Origin: an uncultured Bacteroidales bacterium | GTDB taxonomy: Bacteria > Bacteroidota > Bacteroidia > Bacteroidales > Paludibacteraceae | DNA: 64,000 bases | Assembly (NCBI GenBank): GCA_937891975.1 | Contig: CALAUA010000001.1 | Location: forward strand, 1 to 64,000 | Reading direction: 5' to 3' | Shown here: positions 54,069 through 62,304 of the stretch, in pieces | How the letters are laid out: the number at the start of each line of letters is the position of its first letter | Numbering within the stretch: the first letter of the stretch is position 1 | Made by a program: the position numbers and the translations under genes | Notes under the pieces: model-generated | Database searches by the model: none | What the model was told of the DNA's origin: nothing | The model's input: only the letters and a program-made list of their open reading frames with translations

Positions 54069-55619
54069 TTAATTTAATTCTATTGGCAAACCACGAAGTT
54101 GAATCTCTTTACCATCGGGACCTTTTGCCTTAATATACATCAAGTTTATCGTGTTACCTTGTTTCAGTTTTTTTATGGCAGCCAACGTCTTATCATCAAA
54201 GTGATCACCTTTAACGGACAATGATGCTCCGGTTGGCAACTTCACTTGGAATCCAACTATATCAAACTTTGCCTGAACCAAACCATCCGCACCATAAGAT
54301 GCTACTAGCTTGTTCTTAGGATTAATCAGTTGAGCGCGAGGGATACGCATCTCATCTGTTGGCACTCCATTAATCTCAAAGTAAGCATCTGGACGAGGTA
54401 AATTCTTGACGCGGTACGTATGTGAGCCCATCAACATATCCTTGTCATTCAGATGAGCATATACCTCAATATTCAGTTGATCTGCAGAATTTGCCTTTGG
54501 TTTGATTATCCATAAACCATTTGTAGAAGTAACATCCGCTTGATTACACTTAACCACCAAAGAGTGGGAACTTACACCTGGTACAGATACGGAAAATGGA
54601 TTATCATAGCCACGATACATAATATTCAAGTCCATATTCGAAACCGTTGCACTAGGTTCACCGACTGTATAAGAGCGCTCAAAATTGATATATTGCATCA
54701 CACCTTGTTGATCCATATAACCAATTCTACCAGTTAGTTTTTGCGGTCCAACAGTAGTAGTGATTACCTCATATATACCATTCTTATTCAACTTCTGACC
54801 ATTAACATAATATTCAGGTACACTCGTGGAGTCTATCGCTGCAAGAATAATTTGAGCAGTAAACTTGTTTCCCTTCACCACATAATCTGCAGAAGGAATC
54901 ACATAAGCACTAAACTTGTTCACGCGCAAGTCTGTTGCATCTGTTTGCCCTAGCAAATAACGTGCCGCACGACCTTCACAACGACGAATATCATTTTGCA
55001 ACTTAGACAATACTGTAAGACATGCACATATTGGCATCTCGTTAAAGACTGAATTTTCCCAAGAGATTGAGTCACCTGATGTATTCACGCCACGAGGCGT
55101 GACAAACGTTTTGTTTATCTCTGCATCTAGTACAGGACTATGTCCCGTAACATCAATCATAAACTCGCGATAGGCATTAATCTTGTCTTTCAAGATGAGT
55201 GCATGCCCTTCGTTGATAGCATATTGGTGGGGAACGTTGGTATCATCCTGCTTTTTCACGTCACGAACACGTGCGTTGGTTTTTGCATCTTTACCATCAG
55301 CCAAGAGCACCATCTCATCCTTGAAATTTTGCACATATGCATAAAATTCTTCCGATGATTGCTTCACCAACATCGCTTTGTCATACCATTCTTGAGTTTT
55401 CTCTGGATTTTGCTCCAAAGCAGCGTTGAATTGCGAGTAAATATCACGGTTACTTTCGTTGATAGTTGCAATCGTCTCATGCAAACTATCATCCACTTGA
55501 GTATAACCATTCAAGATGGCTGCACTGACGTTGAGCGCCAACATGGCGGTCAACACCAGATACATCATACTTATCATTTTTTGTCTCGGGGTTTCCGGAC
55601 AATTCTTTGCTCCACCCAT
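54069..55619 (-). CDS. gldM: Type IX secretion protein GldM
   Basis: A 516-residue inner-membrane protein with one membrane helix near the N-terminus (about residues 15-37, SMMYLVLTAMLALNVSAAI) and a long periplasmic shaft of four Ig-like domains. It opens NCPETPRQKM, the typical cytosolic start. With GldL it forms the motor that takes energy from the proton gradient to drive secretion. It lies 39 bases downstream of gldL. Confidence 0.96.
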   Translation of the reverse strand: MGGAKNCPETPRQKMISMMYLVLTAMLALNVSAAILNGYTQVDDSLHETIATINESNRDIYSQFNAALEQNPEKTQEWYDKAMLVKQSSEEFYAYVQNFKDEMVLLADGKDAKTNARVRDVKKQDDTNVPHQYAINEGHALILKDKINAYREFMIDVTGHSPVLDAEINKTFVTPRGVNTSGDSISWENSVFNEMPICACLTVLSKLQNDIRRCEGRAARYLLGQTDATDLRVNKFSAYVIPSADYVVKGNKFTAQIILAAIDSTSVPEYYVNGQKLNKNGIYEVITTTVGPQKLTGRIGYMDQQGVMQYINFERSYTVGEPSATVSNMDLNIMYRGYDNPFSVSVPGVSSHSLVVKCNQADVTSTNGLWIIKPKANSADQLNIEVYAHLNDKDMLMGSHTYRVKNLPRPDAYFEINGVPTDEMRIPRAQLINPKNKLVASYGADGLVQAKFDIVGFQVKLPTGASLSVKGDHFDDKTLAAIKKLKQGNTINLMYIKAKGPDGKEIQLRGLPIELN

Positions 55620-55658
55620 ATATTATATATATAATAAAGGAATAACGCCGTCTATCTA

Positions 55659-56582
55659 TCAAGACAATGCGTTCAACATATTTCCATATACTTTATTCAA
55701 GTCAGCCACTTGACCTGCCAACTGCTTAGCACCTGCAGCATATGCTTCTTGGCTTTTCTTTGCAGCATCTGCTACATCAATCATAGCTTTCACACTATTA
55801 GCAAGCGTATCCACTTGAGCTGTTGCACCTACCACTTTCTCTGTTTGAGCCTTATATGCCTCTACCTGTGATTGCAGAGCTTTCAGTTGCAATTCGTAAA
55901 CAGTATTCAAACTATTCAACTGAGCAGAAATGGCTTTCACTTCTGTCTCGTACGCCTTGGTACCTGCTGCCACTTTTTGCATATCAGCATTCACTTGAGC
56001 ATATGTTGCACTCAATTCGTTGCCTCTAGCACCAATCACCTTTCCTGCCTCTACAAATTGCTCGGCTGCTTGACCTGCTGCATCCAATTTAGCATTCAAC
56101 TGCTCAGTTGCCACAGCAATGGTGCCTAATTCACTCAACTGACTTGCAGTCTTACTCAAATTTGCTATACCCGCCTTCAATGCTTCTACTGCTTTTTCAT
56201 CTATTACAGGTACATCTGCAGATTTTTTACCGCCATCAGCACCCGCGCCCAACAAAGTAGGACGTGGACGAGTCTGTAATTCTTCAAGCAATTGAGGATC
56301 TGCACCATGTCCCATCAACTGAGGAAACACATTCTCCCAATGAAAATCTGCATGAGGCTTGTCCAAACAACCAATTGCAAATAGCAATGCCTCAATACCC
56401 ATACCTACTGTCAACATCACTCCAGCACCTGGGAAGTGCATAATCTTGAACAATGCACCTACAATCACAACCGAAGCACCTAGTGAATATACAGCACCTA
56501 CGATTTTCTTACCTTGATAAGACTCATACCAATGCATGAACTTTGCCCATGCACCTTGTTTTGCTATCTTCTCTTTACTCAT
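55659..56582 (-). CDS. gldL: Type IX secretion protein GldL
   Basis: A 307-residue motor component. Two membrane helices (about 28-50 and 55-75) contain KKIVGAVYSLGASVVIVGAL and MHFPGAGVMLTVGMGIEALL with the conserved Glu needed for proton use in the family. The remaining 200 residues are a cytosolic Ala/Gln-rich coiled coil. It forms the pentameric stator around the GldM dimer. It lies 23 bases after gldK. Confidence 0.96.
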   Translation of the reverse strand: MSKEKIAKQGAWAKFMHWYESYQGKKIVGAVYSLGASVVIVGALFKIMHFPGAGVMLTVGMGIEALLFAIGCLDKPHADFHWENVFPQLMGHGADPQLLEELQTRPRPTLLGAGADGGKKSADVPVIDEKAVEALKAGIANLSKTASQLSELGTIAVATEQLNAKLDAAGQAAEQFVEAGKVIGARGNELSATYAQVNADMQKVAAGTKAYETEVKAISAQLNSLNTVYELQLKALQSQVEAYKAQTEKVVGATAQVDTLANSVKAMIDVADAAKKSQEAYAAGAKQLAGQVADLNKVYGNMLNALS

Positions 56583-56605
56583 ATCTTTATATTTTTCAAA
56601 TCAAA

Positions 56606-57970
56606 TTATTTCTCTCCAATAAACGAACGAACACAACGGAAACCGATATACGAACGGCACTCCTCTTGGTATTCATATGTACGCACACCGCATTGCAAAT
56701 AGTAGCTAATATCTTTCCAACTACCACCTTTTACTACTTTGCGTTTCAGCACTGCTGGATCATCCTTACGAGCAATATACGTATAATCAGGGTTCATATC
56801 ATGCACGCGCACATTAGCTGTCGTGGAGTAAGATGAAGATGTCCATTCTGCCACATTACCTGCCATATCATACAAACCAAAATCATTTGGCTCAAAGTGA
56901 CCTACAACCATTGTTGACACACTCGTATCATCGTGATAAGAACCACGATATGGCTTGAAGTTAGCCAAAAAACAGCCCTCTTTATCGCGAGCATATTTAT
57001 TTCCCCAAGGATACATCGCTACGCGACGACCGCCACGAGCCGCATATTCCCATTCTGCCTCGGTTGGAAGGCGATACTCATTCACAATTTGCTTTCCGAC
57101 GGTACGAAGCAATTGCGTACGCCAATGACAGAATGCATGCGCCTGCTCCCAAGTCACACCCACCACAGGATACTCAGAGAAACTTGGCAAACTGAAATAG
57201 CCATACAATAGTGGATCATTATATGATGCTTCAAAATCACGAGCCCATACCAATGTATCTGGATATACACAGATGATGGCATTAGTATTCAAATCTCGAG
57301 GCTCGCGCAACTCACGAGTGATTGTCTCTGACTTTATCTCGCCATCTTCTACCCAGAATGTATCCACACGAACAGTGGCTCCTTTAGGATACTTTCCTGT
57401 AGCGATATTAAAACGATTCGACAACTTCGCAGCCTCTTCCAAGTTCTTCCATGTGTAATGATAGCGCAATTCTGTCGTACGGAGAGAACCCATACCATTA
57501 TCATAGAACAATGGAGCCAACGCCTCTGACACTGGGTCATCTGGCACAAAACGCTTGGTCCAAGGTATCTTCTCTTTCCAATTAATACGAACCACTTCAT
57601 CATCACGCTCATACGCCGATCGCAATGCATATGGACTATCCTCACCCTCTTCCGCGATGAGCAATGTGTAAGCGATAGAATCGCGCACCCAATTCACAAA
57701 TTGACGATACTCACTATTGGTAATCTCAGTCTCATCCATCCAAAAGGCATTCACTGTTACCATCACATTATTATCTGGTTGAGAGAATATGGCTGATTGC
57801 TCGTTAGCACCCATCAAAAAAGCACCTTTACGAATAAACACCATACCATAAGGATTTGCCTCGCCCATAGGACCAGACACACCAGCACCTATCAATTCGC
57901 CTGCAGGTTTATTACAAGCTGACATCATCAGTGCTAGTACAAAAATCGGCAAAAATTTTGCTGCTTTCAT
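56606..57970 (-). CDS. gldK: Type IX secretion lipoprotein GldK
   Basis: A 454-residue lipoprotein (Cys19 in MMSACNK) with a formylglycine-generating-enzyme-like fold. Motifs include FIRKGAFLMGANEQS, FWMDETEITNSEYRQFVNWV, WEYAARGG and GNVAEWTSSSY. In this fold GldK/PorK is structural and not catalytic; it builds the periplasmic ring under the outer membrane with GldN. Length is as expected. It begins 13 bases after porP. Confidence 0.96.
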   Translation of the reverse strand: MKAAKFLPIFVLALMMSACNKPAGELIGAGVSGPMGEANPYGMVFIRKGAFLMGANEQSAIFSQPDNNVMVTVNAFWMDETEITNSEYRQFVNWVRDSIAYTLLIAEEGEDSPYALRSAYERDDEVVRINWKEKIPWTKRFVPDDPVSEALAPLFYDNGMGSLRTTELRYHYTWKNLEEAAKLSNRFNIATGKYPKGATVRVDTFWVEDGEIKSETITRELREPRDLNTNAIICVYPDTLVWARDFEASYNDPLLYGYFSLPSFSEYPVVGVTWEQAHAFCHWRTQLLRTVGKQIVNEYRLPTEAEWEYAARGGRRVAMYPWGNKYARDKEGCFLANFKPYRGSYHDDTSVSTMVVGHFEPNDFGLYDMAGNVAEWTSSSYSTTANVRVHDMNPDYTYIARKDDPAVLKRKVVKGGSWKDISYYLQCGVRTYEYQEECRSYIGFRCVRSFIGEK

Positions 57971-57983
57971 AATTTGTTTGTTA

Positions 57984-58955
57984 TTATAAATACCTTATAC
58001 TTTTATACTTATTTGTATGCCTTGGCTTCAATATATTAAAACCATATGCCAAATACAACTCATGCGAACCATAACTTTCCCTTATCAACGAATTAGCAGG
58101 CAATTCATACGTATATCCCAACTGCAAACCATTGATAATATCCAACCCCACTATCAAATTCACGCTACCAGCTATGCGATAACCCAAACCAAATCGATAA
58201 CGCTTCTGCAACTGAGCCAACAATGTCAAATTCACATCCCACCCCTTAAAATCTGTCTGCACCATTGCGCTCGGCAACAACATCCAATCACGATGCTTCA
58301 ACTGCCAATTATATCCACCTGCCACATACATCGTTCCCCTCACCGTCACACTCGTGCGTTCACTCCATTCTAATGTCGGTTGTGTCAAGTGACTATAGCT
58401 CGCACCAGCCCACCAGGTCGAACACGAATAATACACGCCCAAGCCCATATCAAACCCCATGCCGGACGCGCCCTTCTCACTACCGCCTCCTGACACCTGT
58501 GGTATCGCATCATCCCCTTCCACATGGTAATCATCTTGACCTGCTCCCAAATCCACACTATCCACCGCAAAACTCAAATTGATAAGACCCAAATCCGCAC
58601 CAACACTCAAATAACCTTTACCCAAACGGATTTTATATGCATATTCCAAATACAAACTCTGATTTGAAAACAATCCAAAACGGTCGTTCATAAAGCGCAC
58701 GCCTGCGCCATGATGAGTCTTACCTATCACAAATGGCGAAGAAAACGAAAAATGGGTCGTCATTGGTGCATCTTGAATGCCTGTAAAATCCATGCGGTGA
58801 CTAGCCAACACACGCATTAAATCGCCATCTCCTACCGCAGCAGGATTATAAATCGATTGCATGAACATATATTGACCAATCTGCGCATCAAACTGGGCTC
58901 GCAACAGCACTACACCATTGACCAACGCAAATAATAGTACAATATAACGCTTCAC
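57984..58955 (-). CDS. PorP/SprF family type IX membrane protein
   Basis: A PorP/SprF-type outer-membrane barrel of 323 residues from GTG 58955 (VKRYIVLLFALVNG signal peptide); the longer frame start at 59078 lies inside the DUF2795 gene. The opening QIGQYMFMQSIYNPAAVG is the hallmark of the family. A PorP at this locus links the surface to the Gld core and is needed for secretion in relatives. Several other PorP-type genes are normal in one genome, so the exact partner cannot be named. Confidence 0.9.
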   Translation of the reverse strand: MKRYIVLLFALVNGVVLLRAQFDAQIGQYMFMQSIYNPAAVGDGDLMRVLASHRMDFTGIQDAPMTTHFSFSSPFVIGKTHHGAGVRFMNDRFGLFSNQSLYLEYAYKIRLGKGYLSVGADLGLINLSFAVDSVDLGAGQDDYHVEGDDAIPQVSGGGSEKGASGMGFDMGLGVYYSCSTWWAGASYSHLTQPTLEWSERTSVTVRGTMYVAGGYNWQLKHRDWMLLPSAMVQTDFKGWDVNLTLLAQLQKRYRFGLGYRIAGSVNLIVGLDIINGLQLGYTYELPANSLIRESYGSHELYLAYGFNILKPRHTNKYKSIRYL

Positions 58956-58989
58956 AATGACTATCTTATTGCTGCAAACGTTAATTATA

Positions 58990-59211
58990 TCAATACTCTT
59001 CCTCGTCAAAGAAAAAATCCTCTTTCGTTGGATAATCAGGCCACAGATCCTCAATAGATTCATACATCTCCTCATCATCCTCTATCTCTTGAAGGTTCTC
59101 TATCACCTCCATTGGAGCACCTATACGCTGAGCATAGTCCAACAACTCATCCTTAGTTGCTGGCCATGGAGCATCCTCAATTTTCGAAGCTAATTCTAAA
59201 GTCCAATACAT
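58990..59211 (-). CDS. DUF2795 small acidic protein
   Basis: A 73-residue acidic protein with the DUF2795 pattern MYWTLELASKIEDAPWPATK and DLLDYAQR-type helix followed by acidic tail (DFFFDEEEY). It is highly conserved in Bacteroidetes, of unknown function. It is first in the porP-gldKLMN run and lies directly under the only visible promoter for it (59255-59286). Confidence 0.9.
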   Translation of the reverse strand: MYWTLELASKIEDAPWPATKDELLDYAQRIGAPMEVIENLQEIEDDEEMYESIEDLWPDYPTKEDFFFDEEEY

Positions 59212-59254
59212 AACAAATACAAACGCTTTGAGCGCTTTTTACTAAAATATCGCG

Positions 59255-59286
59255 CAAAAGTAGTAAAAATTTCTCAAATACACAAA
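59255..59286 (-). promoter_or_regulatory. Promoter of the DUF2795-porP-gldKLMN operon
   Basis: Minus strand TACTTTTG (59255-59262), 20 bases, TTTG (59283-59286). The leader is about 37 bases. Confidence 0.7.
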
Positions 59287-59303
59287 TTCTACGCAATTTT
59301 TTG

Positions 59304-59849
59304 TCATTTTTCCCAAAAATATACCCTTATTTCTAAATTCTTTGCTACAAATCTAGACAAAACAAAGCAATAATCGCTCAATCTATTCACAAATTGCCAA
59401 ACCGATTCTGCCACCGTTTCACCACTCTCTTCACTCCACACCACCATATTACGTTCCAATCGGCGGCAAACACAACGACAAACATGACACAGCGAAACCT
59501 CTCTGCTGCCTCCAGGCAAGATAAATGCCCGCAACGCTTCCAATTCGCCTTGCATCTCGTCTATCCAACCCTCCAACATAGCCACATGCTCTGCCGAAAA
59601 CTCCATATCGCTGCCTGCCAACACGGCTCCCAAATCAAACAACCTATTCTGCAACCAGCCCAATTGGTTGTCTATTTTCGCCGACCATACTGCCTCCGTA
59701 TGTGCTAGTTCACTACGTAGCAAGCCTATATAGCTATTCAGCTCATCTGCAGTACCATACGCCTCCAATCGCAAGTCGGATTTACTTACTCTTTTGCCTG
59801 TCGCAAGCGAGGTCCTACCTTTATCGCCTGACTTTGTGTATATTTTCAT
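59304..59849 (-). CDS. Cob(I)alamin adenosyltransferase, PduO type
   Basis: A 181-residue ATP:corrinoid adenosyltransferase that converts imported cobalamin to adenosylcobalamin in the cytosol. The ATP loop is TKSGDKGRTSL, followed by VSKSDLRLEAYGTADELNSY and the helix CHVCRCVCRRLERNMV with the conserved Arg. It lies far from the riboswitch operon at 11517 and has no riboswitch. It overlaps the methyltransferase gene by 4 bases. Confidence 0.94.
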   Translation of the reverse strand: MKIYTKSGDKGRTSLATGKRVSKSDLRLEAYGTADELNSYIGLLRSELAHTEAVWSAKIDNQLGWLQNRLFDLGAVLAGSDMEFSAEHVAMLEGWIDEMQGELEALRAFILPGGSREVSLCHVCRCVCRRLERNMVVWSEESGETVAESVWQFVNRLSDYCFVLSRFVAKNLEIRVYFWEK

Positions 59850-60820
59850 AAGCGCATTTTATAATTTCGTTTCCAATAATGTTTATCAAAAAACACCAAA
59901 CCCATCTGATACAAATCTATTGTACTTGTCACTCGCTCGTCAGCACAAATCTCCTTCCAAGCTCGTTCCATCTCCTCGCTATAATGAATATCATCCACCA
60001 CTATCACACTTTTTTCATGTGTCATATCCGCCAACACATTGAAATATCCGCACGTACTCGCGTACGCATGGTTCGCATCTATAAATGCCACATCAATCCC
60101 CCGTAAACTGCCAACTGCGAACTGTAAACTATCAATAGTCAACTCTCCCACCACACACTCTATATTGCTTATATTCAATCGTTTCCAATTTTCTTTCGCT
60201 ATATTCACCACCGCCTCACATCCTTCAAATGTCACTACTTTATTTCGTGAATCTGCTGCAGCCAAATACGCTGTGGTGATACCCAAACTCGTACCCAATT
60301 CCACAATCGTCAACCCCCTAAACTCTAAACCCAGTTCTACAATTGTCAATCCTTTTCTATCTTCTAACGTCTCATTGCCAATTCCTCCCCTTGAAGGGGA
60401 AGGAACTCCCTCCCTCGAAGGGAGGGCTGGGGAGGGTCCGAGGGGTCTCCCCAACCAATTCACCAATCGGAACAACATCTCCGCATATTTTCTCTTCGTC
60501 AAACTCCTCCTCGCTATATCACACACGCGCCTCACATCTCTAAACTCTAAACTGTAGGCAGCCTCGCTGCCGTTCTCTAAACTGCGCGATTTTATCGCGC
60601 TTCCATAATCCACAAACTCCAACTCCCTTTCATCCCGCAGCATTTTCTCGCGACAACGCTCTATTTCCTCCCATTTGTAGTAACTGTTTGTATCCATCAT
60701 CACCATCCGCACCCACTCAAACAAATAAGGCGAATGCACCCCTTCTCCGCCTGTATTCCAAGCAGTTAACTGATGCCTTAACCACGACTTCGCACGATAT
60801 AGCAATGTCTTACAATCCAT
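59846..60820 (-). CDS. Class I SAM-dependent methyltransferase with four in-frame repeat insertions
   Basis: A methyltransferase of 324 residues from ATG 60820; the ATG at 60832 lies inside the promoter. Motif I is TIVELGTSLGITTAYLAA, followed by KVVTFEG, VDVAFIDANHAY-type motif (here IDVAFIDANHAYAST) and VIVVDDIHYSEEM, as in O-methyltransferases of class I. Substrate unknown. The gene is full of repeats that stay in frame: heptamers 60103-60144, a CTAAACT pair 60318-60331, GGGAGG palindromes 60384-60427, and heptamers with palindromes 60540-60600. GLTIVELG occurs twice, from a tandem duplication that includes half of motif I. Confidence 0.85.
   Translation of the reverse strand: MDCKTLLYRAKSWLRHQLTAWNTGGEGVHSPYLFEWVRMVMMDTNSYYKWEEIERCREKMLRDERELEFVDYGSAIKSRSLENGSEAAYSLEFRDVRRVCDIARRSLTKRKYAEMLFRLVNWLGRPLGPSPALPSREGVPSPSRGGIGNETLEDRKGLTIVELGLEFRGLTIVELGTSLGITTAYLAAADSRNKVVTFEGCEAVVNIAKENWKRLNISNIECVVGELTIDSLQFAVGSLRGIDVAFIDANHAYASTCGYFNVLADMTHEKSVIVVDDIHYSEEMERAWKEICADERVTSTIDLYQMGLVFFDKHYWKRNYKMRL
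60103..60144. repeat. Six-unit heptamer array (nnnnACT) inside the methyltransferase
   Basis: Units GTAAACT, GCCAACT, GCGAACT, GTAAACT, ATCAATA, GTCAACT. In frame. Confidence 0.8.
60318..60331. repeat. CTAAACT pair inside the methyltransferase
   Basis: CTAAACT and CTAAACC separate the two copies of the duplicated GLTIVELG coding segment (about 60295-60350). Confidence 0.65.
60384..60427. repeat. Two GGGAGG palindromes inside the methyltransferase
   Basis: 60384-60403 and 60406-60427 are adjacent palindromes of the same type as in btuB, in frame, encoding LPSREGVPSPSRGG. Confidence 0.85.
60540..60600. repeat. CTAAACT heptamers with two palindromes inside the methyltransferase
   Basis: CTAAACT at 60540, 60547 and 60577. 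Between and after them are GGCAG-CCTCG-CTGCC (60557-60571) and GCGCGA-TTTTA-TCGCGC (60584-60600). All in frame. Confidence 0.85.
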
Positions 60821-60829
60821 AATCCGCTG

Positions 60830-60860
60830 CAAAGATACAAAAAAAAATGTATATGCACAA
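60830..60860 (-). promoter_or_regulatory. Promoter of the methyltransferase-adenosyltransferase pair
   Basis: Minus strand TATCTTTG (60830-60837), 19 bases, TTTG (60857-60860). Transcription would begin within a few bases of the ATG at 60820. Confidence 0.6.
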
Positions 60861-60898
60861 ATGCCAGTGCATTTTTTGTTTCATGTGCTTCGCCTTTT

Positions 60899-60972
60899 GC
60901 TCCCCTGTTCATAGGGGAGCTGTCGCAGAGCGACTGAGGGGTTTCTAAACACTAAACTTTAAACTCTAAACA
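60899..60972. repeat. GGGAG palindrome, small palindrome and CTAAACA array, intergenic
   Basis: GCTCCCC pairs with GGGGAGC (60899-60920), GTCGC-AGA-GCGAC follows at 60922-60934, and four heptamers (CTAAACA, CTAAACT, TTAAACT, CTAAACA) fill 60945-60972, just before the next promoter. Confidence 0.8.
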
Positions 60973-60979
60973 AAAAAAA

Positions 60980-61011
60980 TTTGCAAGTTTCGCAAATTTT
61001 CCGTACCTTTG
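60980..61011 (+). promoter_or_regulatory. Promoter of the nucleoside-recognition gene, near-leaderless
   Basis: TTTG (60980-60983), 20 bases, TACCTTTG (61004-61011). The ATG is at 61020, so the leader would be only about 2-5 bases. Confidence 0.75.
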
Positions 61012-61019
61012 CACCCAAT

Positions 61020-62252
61020 ATGGTACTCAACTACATTTGGATAGGACTCATTCTCCTCGCGGTCATCATGGGCTGCGTACAGTTTTTTGCCTTTGGGCAA
61101 ACGGATATCTTCTCCGAGATTCTCAACTCCACTTTCGCTTCTGCCAAGAACGGTTTTGAGATTTCGTTAGGACTTACGGGCGTGCTTGCTCTGTGGATGG
61201 GCATTCTTAATATCGGTCAGCAGGGCGGTGTAGTCAACACCCTCTCGCGTGGTGTCGCACCTTTCTTCCGTCGCATCTTCCCCGAGATTCCCGATCGCCA
61301 CCCTGTCTATGGTACTATGTTCATGAACTTCGCTGCCAACATGCTCGGGCTTGACAACGCAGCCACTCCTATGGGGCTCAAAGCCATGGGCGAACTGCAA
61401 ACGCTCAACCCCGACCGTTCCAAAGCCTCCAATGCTATGATTATGTTCGTTGTCCTTGGTGCCAGCGGACTAACCATTATCCCTACCACCATCATGGCAT
61501 ACCGCGCCCAACTCGGGGCTGCTAACCCTGCGGACATTTTCCTCCCTTTGCTTATTGCCACCTATTTCTCCACGCTCGGCGGGCTACTCGCCTGCTGTGC
61601 GGCACAAAAAATCAAGATATGGGACAAGGTCGTTATGGGCGTACTGCTTACCCTTACTGCCTTGGTGGTGCTCTTGCTTATCTTGGCGCAACGCCTACCC
61701 GAAGAAACACTCACCGCTGCCTCTGCCCTCATAGCCGCAGTCATTTTGCTTGGAGTTATTTGTTGGTTCATCATACAAGCCGCTATAAAGAAAGTCAATG
61801 TCTATGACGCATTTATCGACGGAGCCAAAGATGGTTTTAAGACGGCTATCGGCATCATCCCTTACCTCATCGCTATCCTTGTAGCGGTGGGTATGTTCCG
61901 CGCCAGCGGAGCCATGGGACTGCTTGAGCAAGGACTTGCGCACCTCTTCTCCCTGGTGGGCATCAATCCCGACCTCTCCGCTGCCGTTCCTACGGCTATT
62001 ATGAAACCGCTTTCTGGTAGTGGAGCACGCGGACTCATGATTGAGGCAATGACCACCCACGGAGCCGACTCGCTTGTTGGTCGTTTGTGTTGCATACTGC
62101 AAGGCACCACCGACACCACTTTCTATGTCTTAGCTGTTTATTTTGGTAGCGTGGGTATTAAGAACACCCGCCATGCCGTCGTATGTTGCCTCATTGCCGA
62201 CCTCATCGGCGTCATCGTCGCTTTCACCGTCGCCAATATCTTCTTCGCCTAA
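61020..62252 (+). CDS. Nucleoside recognition domain membrane protein (SpmA-SpmB fusion type)
   Basis: A membrane protein of 410 residues from ATG 61020; the frame start at 60981 lies in the promoter. It carries two nucleoside-recognition (Gate) domains: the first half resembles SpmA (MNFAANMLGLDNAATPMGLK, which is highly conserved) and the second resembles SpmB (AAVPTAIMKPLSGSGARGLM and TTDTTFYVLAVYFGSVGI). In spore formers SpmA and SpmB act in spore core dehydration; the Bacteroidetes fusion has no proven role. About ten membrane helices are expected. Confidence 0.9.
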   Translation: MVLNYIWIGLILLAVIMGCVQFFAFGQTDIFSEILNSTFASAKNGFEISLGLTGVLALWMGILNIGQQGGVVNTLSRGVAPFFRRIFPEIPDRHPVYGTMFMNFAANMLGLDNAATPMGLKAMGELQTLNPDRSKASNAMIMFVVLGASGLTIIPTTIMAYRAQLGAANPADIFLPLLIATYFSTLGGLLACCAAQKIKIWDKVVMGVLLTLTALVVLLLILAQRLPEETLTAASALIAAVILLGVICWFIIQAAIKKVNVYDAFIDGAKDGFKTAIGIIPYLIAILVAVGMFRASGAMGLLEQGLAHLFSLVGINPDLSAAVPTAIMKPLSGSGARGLMIEAMTTHGADSLVGRLCCILQGTTDTTFYVLAVYFGSVGIKNTRHAVVCCLIADLIGVIVAFTVANIFFA

Positions 62253-62256
62253 CCAC

Positions 62257-62298
62257 ACTAAACACTAAACAGTAGCGGCTTTGCCGCGTTCACTAAAC
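62257..62298. repeat. ACTAAAC heptamers around a palindrome, before ybeY
   Basis: ACTAAAC at 62257, 62264 and 62292; between them GCGGC-TTT-GCCGC (62275-62287). It fills the gap between the membrane protein gene and ybeY. Confidence 0.85.
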
Positions 62299-62304
62299 AC
62301 GAAT

